Below are positions 1-4,801 of a stretch of DNA of 7,327 nucleotides, piece after piece. Position numbers and translations under genes: made by a program. Source of the stretch: an uncultured Clostridia bacterium (GTDB lineage Bacteria > Bacillota > Clostridia > Christensenellales > Borkfalkiaceae); assembly GCA_937915565.1 (NCBI GenBank), contig CALDMH010000181.1:1-7327 (forward strand), given 5' to 3'. Every line of letters begins with the position of its first letter. The stretch's first letter is position 1. The notes beneath the pieces were generated by a model, which was not told the origin of the DNA, did no database searches, and was given only the letters and a program-made list of their open reading frames with translations.

Positions 1-614
1 GAAAATCGGATTTTCAAATACCGAACGAGATAACCGTCGGCGGGGATTATTCCTCCGCGGCGTTCCTTTTAAGCCTCGGCGCGATAGGCGGCGACGTAAC
101 CGTTTGCGGATTAAATGCGGACGGGCAGGGCGACGAACGGATAAAGGATATACTGCGCGGATTCGGCGCGGAAATTACGGAGGGCGAGGGATTCGTCAGA
201 TGCGTAAAGCGCGATTTGAAGCCCGTAGAAGTTGATTTTTCTTCCGTTCCGGATTTAGCTCCCGTCGTGTGCGCCGTGGCGGCGTTTGCCGACGGGGAAA
301 GCAGATTTCACGGAGTGGAAAGGCTTAAATTTAAAGAATCCGACAGGCTTTTCGCCATAATCGATATGCTGAAAAACGCAGGAATTAAAACCGATTATTT
401 GGACGGGACTTTGAAAATTTACGGCGGAAAACCGAGTGGCGGCGCGGAATTTAACGGTTTTAACGACCATAGAATCGTTATGGCTTCAATCATTCTCGCT
501 TCGGCTTTAAACGCCGGAAGTTCGGTGAAAAACGCGGAAAGCGTTTCAAAATCTTATCCCGATTTTTTTGCGGATTTAGAAAAACTCGGAGGAAAATTCG
601 ATGTCAATCTTTAA
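1..614 (+). CDS. aroA: 3-phosphoshikimate 1-carboxyvinyltransferase (EPSP synthase), 3' part
   Basis: This is the C-terminal 203 residues of EPSP synthase, which joins shikimate 3-phosphate and PEP to give 5-enolpyruvylshikimate 3-phosphate in the cytoplasm. The gene runs off the left edge; the reading frame starts at base 3 and a full enzyme has about 425-430 residues, so roughly half is here. Motifs in order: GGDYSSAAF (family G-D-x-S-S-A, phosphoshikimate site) at bases 39-65, DGQGDER, PDLAP carrying the catalytic Asp, RLKFKESDRL (family R-x-KESDRL, PEP-contacting), NDHRIVMA (family DHR-x-AMA) and KSYPDFF near the end. The TTG at 216 is an internal Leu codon and not a start, because conserved sequence continues upstream. 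The stop at 612-614 lies inside aroC (14-nt overlap). It is the first visible gene of the operon. The identification is secure; only the N-terminal half is unseen. Confidence 0.97.
   Translation, partial: KSDFQIPNEITVGGDYSSAAFLLSLGAIGGDVTVCGLNADGQGDERIKDILRGFGAEITEGEGFVRCVKRDLKPVEVDFSSVPDLAPVVCAVAAFADGESRFHGVERLKFKESDRLFAIIDMLKNAGIKTDYLDGTLKIYGGKPSGGAEFNGFNDHRIVMASIILASALNAGSSVKNAESVSKSYPDFFADLEKLGGKFDVNL
588..592 (+). promoter_or_regulatory. Ribosome binding site of aroC
   Basis: GGAGG lies 8 nt before the ATG at 601, inside the aroA coding sequence. It is a full-strength Shine-Dalgarno site and fixes the aroC start even though it overlaps the end of aroA. Confidence 0.85.
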
Positions 615-1839
615 CGGAGAGTCGTTGCGTGCCGAAATTTACGGCACTTCGCGAGGCGAGAAAATCGGCGTTAAGATAAGCGGATTAAACGGTTTTTCGT
701 TTGACGAGAACGATTTGAAAAAATTTTTGAAAAGAAGATGCCCGAACGGAGAAATTTATTCCACGACGAGAAGGGAAACGGACGAGCCGATTTTCTTAAA
801 CGGGATTTCAACCGACGACGAAACCGACGGGAAAAACCTTGGGAAAAGCGGAGGGAAAACCGTTAAAATAAACGGCGAAATCGTTTGCGAAATTTACAAC
901 GAAAACGCGGCTGAACTTCGCGGAAAGGACGACGAATTTTACGGCTTGCCGCGCCCGTCGCACGCCGATTACGTCAGATATGCCACTACGGGCGAACTCG
1001 ATTTTTCGGGCGGAGGGGAGTTTTCGGGCAGGCTTACCGCGCCTTTTGCGGTGTTCGGCGGAATTTGTAAACAAATTCTCGAAAACGAATTCGGCGTTAA
1101 AATCACTGCGTATTTAACCCGCGTGGGCGAAGTTACGGGCGGCGATTACTACGATTATTATAAAAACGGCGAAAAAAGACTGACAAACGAAGAAATTTCC
1201 GCTCCAAACGCCGAAATAAGAGGAAAATTTCCCGTATTTTCCAACGCCGATAAAAACGATGATTTTTCCGCACTTTCTAACGCCGATAAAAACGATGATT
1301 TTCCCGCGCTCACAAACGCCGATAAAATGATTGAAGAAATCAGGCGCGCAAGCGAAATCGGCGACAGCGTTGGCGCAACCGTTCAATGCGTTGTTTCGGG
1401 GCTTCCGATAGGGCTCGGCGGTTCGCTTTTCGGCGGCACGGAAGGCAAAATCGCTTCCGTGGTTTACGCAATTCCCGCAGTTAAAGCGGTTGAATTCGGT
1501 TTGGGCTCGCGGTTTTCGGAGAGTTTCGGAAGCGCGGTGAACGACGGGTTGCGTTACGATGCCGACGGAAAAATCCGATTTTTAACCAACTATTCTGGCG
1601 GGATAAACGGCGGCGTTACGAACGGCGCGAACGTGGTGTTCAGCGCGTCTTTCAGGCCAACCCCCACAATCTCGAAAAAACAAAAAACGGTGGATTTAAT
1701 CAACGAAAAAAACGTGGAAATCGCTTTTAAAGGTCGCAACGATTCGTGCGTTGCGGTGAGGGCCGTGCCCGTCGTGGAGGCTGCGGCGGCTATTGCGGTT
1801 TTAGACGAATTGCTTGCGGTTAAAAAATATGAAGATTGA
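601..1839 (+). CDS. aroC: Chorismate synthase, divergent, with internal repeat
   Basis: This 412-residue protein is chorismate synthase, the FMN-dependent enzyme that converts EPSP to chorismate. Most homologues have about 350-390 residues. Family motifs seen: RR.CP....ST.RRE.D (45-61), RPSHADY (118-124, holding the second invariant His, H121), GGGEFSGRLTA (137-147), GDSVGA (254-259), GLGGSLFGG, VNDG, TNYSGGINGGVTNG (329-342), RPTPTI and GRNDSCVAVRAVPVVEA (378-394, with the conserved Asp 381). Oddities: the N-terminal FGESHG motif reads YGTSRG, so the first invariant His is Arg18; the TTGTPI segment is replaced by an extended Lys/Gly/Asp-rich stretch (about 70-92); a 12-residue unit repeats at 214-242; and the usual HDP near the C-terminus is NDS. 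The frame is fully open and the fold-defining C-terminal half is well conserved. I infer a working but remodelled enzyme; reduced or altered activity cannot be excluded from sequence alone. Confidence 0.93.
   Translation: MSIFNGESLRAEIYGTSRGEKIGVKISGLNGFSFDENDLKKFLKRRCPNGEIYSTTRRETDEPIFLNGISTDDETDGKNLGKSGGKTVKINGEIVCEIYNENAAELRGKDDEFYGLPRPSHADYVRYATTGELDFSGGGEFSGRLTAPFAVFGGICKQILENEFGVKITAYLTRVGEVTGGDYYDYYKNGEKRLTNEEISAPNAEIRGKFPVFSNADKNDDFSALSNADKNDDFPALTNADKMIEEIRRASEIGDSVGATVQCVVSGLPIGLGGSLFGGTEGKIASVVYAIPAVKAVEFGLGSRFSESFGSAVNDGLRYDADGKIRFLTNYSGGINGGVTNGANVVFSASFRPTPTISKKQKTVDLINEKNVEIAFKGRNDSCVAVRAVPVVEAAAAIAVLDELLAVKKYED
1240..1329 (+). repeat. In-frame 36-bp tandem repeat inside aroC
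   Basis: Units start at 1240, 1276 and 1312, with AACGCC at 1243, 1279 and 1315, so the period is exactly 36 bp (12 codons). The encoded units are SNADKNDDFSAL, SNADKNDDFPAL and a third partial unit TNADK that runs into the native helix before GDSVGA. Copies 1 and 2 differ at only a few bases, which suggests recent slippage or duplication. The preceding FPVF resembles the normal FPxx loop of the family, so a native loop segment seems to have been multiplied. Confidence 0.9.
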
Positions 1840-2794
1840 AGAATTAAGAAAAAAAATCGACGAAAAGGACGACGAACTTTCAAGGCTCTTTGCGGAGAGA
1901 ATGGCTCTTTGCAAAGAAATAGGAATGGTCAAGGCAAAAGAAAACAAGGCCATAACCTCGCGCGAGAGGGAAAACGAAATTATCGTTCGCGTCGCAAAAG
2001 ATAAGCCGGAAGAACTTGTGAAGTATATCGCGCTTTTTTACAGGAATATTTTTTCGGTAAGTAAGGCGTATCAAAGCGAATTTTATTCCGAAAACGCCGC
2101 TCTCGGGCAGGAGATAATAAGTTCCGTCAGGCAAACTCCGCTCATTTCGGCGAATATTGCCGTTTGCGGAAAATCCGTCGGGGCAGTCGTTGCCGAGGCT
2201 TTTCCCGTCACCGTCGTTACGGAATTTAAAAATACGGACGGAGCGGTGAAAGCCGTTAAAAGCGGACTTTGCGATTTCGTTGCGTTGCCCTGCGATTTCG
2301 GCGACGGATTTTTATCGGAAACCGTTAAAAAAATCGAGGAAAACGATTTAAACATAGTTAAAATTACGGAAACGGACGACGTTCCGACCGAATCGAACGA
2401 AAAACGCGCCGTTTCGGGCAGAGAAAATTTAAAAGCGTGCGAGGGTTCAATCGAAACGAAAGTGAAAGCTTGCGACGGTTTAACGGGAACGAATTTGAGA
2501 GCGTGCGCCGTGCTTTCCGCAAAACCGATTATCTTGAAGGGGGCGGACAGAGCGGCGGTTGTCGTCGGACTTAAAAATTCCGCAGGGAGTTTGCTTTTGC
2601 CCGTTTCGAGGCTGGCGGGTGCGGGCTTGAACGTTACGGAGATAAAAACCGTATTTTCGGACAAGCTTAAAACGTTCACGTTTATCGAATTCGAGTGCGA
2701 CGTTATGCAAAAAGAAACGCTCAACGTCATTGCGGAACTGAAAAACACCTCCGAATATTTTCGATTTTTGGGCGCGTACAGAAAAACGGTATGA
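1829..2794 (+). CDS. Chorismate mutase (AroQ type) with degenerate prephenate-dehydratase-like region and ACT domain
   Basis: This 321-residue protein has P-protein (PheA) layout. Residues 1-90 are an AroQ-class chorismate mutase (chorismate to prephenate). The E. coli active-site equivalents R7, R24, K35, R47, E48 and Q82 are kept, but the D48 equivalent is Ser44. Residues about 105-180 resemble the first lobe of prephenate dehydratase (AVKSGLCDFVALP), but the ENS-type motif after it reads CDFGDG. The second lobe is missing; residues 181-232 are low-complexity with an 11-residue repeat, and where TRF should precede the ACT domain there is AKP. Residues 240-318 are an ACT domain (GLKNSAGSLL...GLNVTEI), with ESRP changed to KTVF. 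I infer active chorismate mutase, probably no dehydratase, and uncertain Phe feedback. The ATG at 1829 is chosen because MKIEELRKKID matches the normal N-terminus. It overlaps aroC by 11 nt and has no clear Shine-Dalgarno site, so translation is likely coupled. Confidence 0.85.
   Translation: MKIEELRKKIDEKDDELSRLFAERMALCKEIGMVKAKENKAITSRERENEIIVRVAKDKPEELVKYIALFYRNIFSVSKAYQSEFYSENAALGQEIISSVRQTPLISANIAVCGKSVGAVVAEAFPVTVVTEFKNTDGAVKAVKSGLCDFVALPCDFGDGFLSETVKKIEENDLNIVKITETDDVPTESNEKRAVSGRENLKACEGSIETKVKACDGLTGTNLRACAVLSAKPIILKGADRAAVVVGLKNSAGSLLLPVSRLAGAGLNVTEIKTVFSDKLKTFTFIEFECDVMQKETLNVIAELKNTSEYFRFLGAYRKTV
2432..2512 (+). repeat. In-frame 33-bp-period tandem repeat in the chorismate mutase gene
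   Basis: Three diverged units start at 2432, 2465 and 2498. They encode KACEGSIETKV, KACDGLTGTNL and the partial RACAVLSA, an 11-residue period with (K/R)AC at the start and a Thr near the end. They sit exactly where the second dehydratase lobe should be. Divergence at the base level is larger than in the aroC repeat, so this expansion looks older. Confidence 0.75.
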
Positions 2795-4011
2795 AAAAGT
2801 ATTACCTTGTCGGCGAGAAACTTTCGCATAGTTTTTCTTGCGACACTCATCGTTTTTGCGGTTTGAATTACGAACTTTCGGAACTTTCCGCCGACGAACT
2901 CGAAGATTTTCTCAAAAAAAAGGATTTTGACGGGCTGAACGTAACCATTCCGTATAAAAAAGCGGTGATTCCGTTTCTCGACGAAATCGACGATATTGCC
3001 GAAAAAATCGGCGCGGTGAACACAATCGTGAACGAAAACGGACGGCTTAAAGGGTATAACACCGATTATTTCGGCTTAAAGTACGCTTTAACTGCGGCGA
3101 AAATCGAGTTGAAAGGCAAAAAAACGCTCGTTTTGGGGAGCGGCGGCGCAGGCGTTGCGGCGGCTCGGCTTGCAACGGATTTGAATGCGGAAAGCGTAGA
3201 CGTCGTTTCGAGGTCGGGCGAGATAAATTACGAAAATATGTGCGAAAAGCTCGATACGCAGGTTATTATCAACGCAACGCCCGTGGGAATGTTCCCTTGC
3301 GAAGCGGCCGCGCCTTGCGATTTGTCGAGATTTAAAAAGCTCGAAAGCGTTTTCGATTGCATATATAATCCGTTCAGAACGAGGCTCGTTATCGAAGCCG
3401 AAAAAGCGGGCTTGAAAGCGAGCGGCGGGCTGAAAATGCTCGTTGCGCAAGGGTTGTTTTCGGAGCGTCTTTGGGGCGAAACGAACGATTTCGAGAAAAA
3501 AATCCCCGCCGTTTATACAGAAATTATCGGCAAGGAAGTCAATATCGTTCTCGTCGGAATGCCCGGGGCGGGCAAAACCGCAATCGGTAAAATCGTTGCG
3601 AAAAAATTGCAAAGGGAGTTTTTCGATACCGACGAAATCGTTTTAAAAACCACGGGCAGAACTTCCGAAGAAATCATTACAAAATACGGGGAGGAGCGTT
3701 TCAGAGAAGCGGAAGCTCGCGCGGTGAATTCGCTTTCCCGCGTTCGCGGAGCGGTTATAGCAACCGGCGGAGGCGCGGTTTTAAATCCCGAAAACGTTGA
3801 TAAGCTTAAATCGGGCGGCGTGGTTTTTTATCTCGAAAGGGACTTGAACAGCCTTGCCCAAAATAATAGACCGCTCTCGATAAGTGCGCCTATAAGTCGA
3901 TTATTTGAACAAAGAGAGGGGTATTACCTCGCCGCAAGCGACGTAAAAATAAGGAATGATAAAACCGCCGAAGAGGCTGCCGAAAAAATCATAGGAGAAT
4001 TTTTCAAATGA
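2791..4011 (+). CDS. aroE-aroK: Shikimate dehydrogenase-shikimate kinase fusion
   Basis: One 406-residue protein carries two consecutive pathway enzymes. Residues 1-246 are shikimate 5-dehydrogenase (3-dehydroshikimate to shikimate): SHSFSCDTH substrate motif (usually SHSxSPxxH, so Pro is Cys), NVTIPYK with catalytic Lys56, GAVNTI, NTD with Asp92, the nucleotide loop GSGGAG (116-121), NATPVGM (161-167) and MLVAQG (216-221). Residues 249-406 are shikimate kinase (shikimate to shikimate 3-phosphate, using ATP): Walker A GMPGAGKT (256-263), DTD (279-281), FR (304-305), GGG (326-328), lid RPL (360-362) and Arg375. The linker is only a few residues. All catalytic positions of both domains are present, so both should work. 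The start at 2791 is set by homology and by the ATGA overlap with the upstream stop; an in-frame extension back to 2695 lies inside the previous gene. There is no strong Shine-Dalgarno site, so it is likely translationally coupled. Confidence 0.95.
   Translation: MKKYYLVGEKLSHSFSCDTHRFCGLNYELSELSADELEDFLKKKDFDGLNVTIPYKKAVIPFLDEIDDIAEKIGAVNTIVNENGRLKGYNTDYFGLKYALTAAKIELKGKKTLVLGSGGAGVAAARLATDLNAESVDVVSRSGEINYENMCEKLDTQVIINATPVGMFPCEAAAPCDLSRFKKLESVFDCIYNPFRTRLVIEAEKAGLKASGGLKMLVAQGLFSERLWGETNDFEKKIPAVYTEIIGKEVNIVLVGMPGAGKTAIGKIVAKKLQREFFDTDEIVLKTTGRTSEEIITKYGEERFREAEARAVNSLSRVRGAVIATGGGAVLNPENVDKLKSGGVVFYLERDLNSLAQNNRPLSISAPISRLFEQREGYYLAASDVKIRNDKTAEEAAEKIIGEFFK
3993..3998 (+). promoter_or_regulatory. 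Ribosome binding site of aroQ
   Basis: AGGAGA lies 9 nt before the ATG at 4008, within the last codons of the aroE-aroK fusion. It supports the 4008 start and suggests that aroQ can also be initiated independently of coupling. Confidence 0.8.
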
Positions 4012-4442
4012 AAATACTCGTCATAAACGGCGTAAACCTGAATATGCTCGGAATAAGAGAGCCCGAAATTTACGGCGAAAAAACTTATACGGAACTTAAA
4101 AAATTCATTAAAGCTTCCGCGGATAAACTCGGATTGAAATGTAAAATCGTGCAGAGCAATTACGAAGGGAAAATCGTCGAGTTAGTGCAAAAAGCCTACA
4201 AAAAATTTGACGGAATAATTTTAAACGCGGGTGCGTACACTCACACGAGCGTGGCTATAAAGGACGCGCTTTCGGCTGTCGGACTACCCGTCGTCGAGGT
4301 GCATCTCACCGATATAAATTCGCGCGAGGAGTTCAGGAAATTCAGTTACGTTTCTCTCGTCGCCGAAAAGGTTATCGTAGGAAAAGGCTTCGAGGGTTAC
4401 GCCGAGGCTCTTCGCTATTTTGCGGAGAAAAGGGATAAATAA
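4008..4442 (+). CDS. aroQ: 3-dehydroquinate dehydratase, type II
   Basis: This is type II dehydroquinase (144 residues, normal length), which converts 3-dehydroquinate to 3-dehydroshikimate; the family is a cytoplasmic dodecamer. Motifs: INGVNLNMLG (usually NGPNLNxLG), REPEIYG with the catalytic-loop Arg17 and Tyr22, QSNYEG, NAGAYTHTS (usually NPGAYTHTS or NPAAYTHTS) with Asn73, EVHLTD with His99 (usually HLSN or HISN), REEFR with Arg106 and Arg110, and a terminal GFEGYAEAL. Catalytic Arg, Tyr, Asn, Glu and His positions are kept, while Pro9, Pro74 and the Asn after His99 are replaced by Val, Ala and Asp. The start overlaps the preceding stop as ATGA. It is the last gene of the operon and is followed directly by a terminator. 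The family call is certain; the symbol aroQ is used here for dehydroquinase, not for chorismate mutase. Confidence 0.96.
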   Translation: MKILVINGVNLNMLGIREPEIYGEKTYTELKKFIKASADKLGLKCKIVQSNYEGKIVELVQKAYKKFDGIILNAGAYTHTSVAIKDALSAVGLPVVEVHLTDINSREEFRKFSYVSLVAEKVIVGKGFEGYAEALRYFAEKRDK

Positions 4443-4458
4443 AGCTTAAAATAGCCGT

Positions 4459-4497
4459 AAAAATAGCCGAAGCATTTTCGCCTCGGCTATTTTTTTT
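4459..4497 (+). terminator. Rho-independent terminator of the aro operon, shared with the convergent gene
   Basis: ATAGCCGA (4463-4470) pairs with TCGGCTAT (4483-4490), extended by A-T pairs to 4459/4494, with a 12-nt loop and a run of eight T (4490-4497). It begins 17 nt after the aroQ stop. On the minus strand the same hairpin is followed by TTTTT, and it starts just after the stop of the small convergent gene, so it can act in both directions, less strongly on minus. A second ATAGCCG (4451-4457) could serve as an alternative left arm. Confidence 0.92.
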
Positions 4498-4499
4498 AG

Positions 4500-4652
4500 T
4501 TATTTGCCGCTCTTTTCGTTGAAATCGCCGCAGCAGGTGCAACCCTTTTGCGAGCAGGTTATTTTAACCGTGCCGAGAGAGCAGTTTTTTCCGTGGTAGT
4601 TGTGTTCGCAATCGCAAACGTCGCATTTGATACTGTCGTTTTTGGTTTGCAT
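4500..4652 (-). CDS. Small Cys-rich protein, DUF1540-like
   Basis: This is a 50-residue ORF with eight cysteines (C10, C13, C15, C24, C33, C38, C40, C41) and two histidines. The layout IKCDVCDCEHNYHGKNCSL followed by a CTCCGDF tail is that of the DUF1540 family, which is common in Clostridia as one or two copies per short protein (IKCxVxxCxxN...CxLxxI... near the start, a Cys cluster and F at the end). Function is unknown; the Cys/His pattern suggests metal binding, which is inference. There is no signal peptide or membrane segment. A strong Shine-Dalgarno site (TAAGGAGG) 8 nt upstream and a terminator right after the stop support it as a real gene despite its size. It converges on the aro operon and has the same strand and order as degV upstream, with about 150 bp between them, so it may be co-transcribed or have its own weak promoter. 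Confidence 0.88.
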   Translation of the reverse strand: MQTKNDSIKCDVCDCEHNYHGKNCSLGTVKITCSQKGCTCCGDFNEKSGK

Positions 4653-4660
4653 ATAAAAGA

Positions 4661-4668
4661 CCTCCTTA
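4661..4668 (-). promoter_or_regulatory. Ribosome binding site of the DUF1540-like gene
   Basis: On the minus strand TAAGGAGG lies 8 nt before the ATG at 4652. It is a near-perfect anti-16S match, and it decides both the start and the reality of this short gene. Confidence 0.88.
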
Positions 4669-4700
4669 GTCCTCGTTTATTATGGACCGCAAAGGTTCTT

Positions 4701-4731
4701 TTTATACGCGAAAATCGACTATTCGGTGCAA
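4701..4731 (-). promoter_or_regulatory. Possible weak promoter of the DUF1540-like gene
   Basis: On the minus strand TTGCAC (4726-4731) and TATAAA (4701-4706) are separated by 19 bp. The -10 is good; the -35 is weak and the spacing long. It would give a leader of about 40 nt. Read-through from degV is the alternative source of transcription. Confidence 0.3.
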
Positions 4732-4785
4732 AATCGCCGCTTAAATACCGGACGGCGCAAAATCGCCGTTTAAAAAACCGAACGC
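4728..4785. repeat. Two imperfect 29-bp tandem copies in the intergenic region
   Basis: GCAAAATCGCCG occurs at 4728 and again at 4757, each followed by a similar (T)TAAA-A-ACCG-ACG stretch, which gives a 29-bp period. The second copy contributes the left arm of the degV terminator hairpin. It looks like a local duplication; no function can be assigned. Confidence 0.6.
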
Positions 4786-4795
4786 TTTAAACGGC
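4755..4795 (-). terminator. Probable terminator of degV
   Basis: A perfect 10-bp inverted repeat, GCCGTTTAAA (4765-4774) with TTTAAACGGC (4786-4795), has an 11-nt loop. Read on the minus strand it starts 6 nt after the degV stop and is followed by GATTTTG. The T tract is short, so termination may be partial and could let some transcript reach the small Cys-rich gene downstream. Confidence 0.6.
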
Positions 4796-4801
4796 AAAAA
4801 A

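Noticed and set aside
216..218. TTG at 216 as the start of a short aroA
   Set aside because: EPSP synthase motifs (GGDYSSAAF, QGDER) are in the same frame upstream, so the gene continues to the left edge.
1240..1329. CRISPR-like or intergenic repeat interpretation of the 36-bp units
   Set aside because: The units are directly adjacent with no spacers, are in frame, and encode protein inside aroC.
1814..1828. Upstream TTG start that would extend the chorismate mutase by five residues
   Set aside because: The ATG at 1829 gives the normal AroQ N-terminus; the extension has no better ribosome site and lies further inside aroC.
2695..2790. N-terminal extension of the aroE-aroK frame
   Set aside because: The extension overlaps conserved ACT coding sequence in another frame; the ATG at 2791 starts right at the shikimate dehydrogenase homology and forms the ATGA junction.
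2083..2850. Long open frame of 255 codons on the minus strand, opposite the chorismate mutase gene
   Set aside because: It is antisense to a gene with clear chorismate mutase and ACT motifs, is Ser/Thr/Phe-rich without family motifs, and appears to be a by-product of codon bias.
3088..3612. Open frame of 174 codons on the minus strand, opposite the aroE-aroK fusion
   Set aside because: The plus strand encodes both enzymes with full active sites; the antisense translation is Arg/Phe-rich and unrecognisable.
4548..4790. Plus-strand frame of 80 codons between aroQ and degV
   Set aside because: It lies opposite the DUF1540-like gene, which has a strong ribosome site and a family Cys pattern; this frame has neither.
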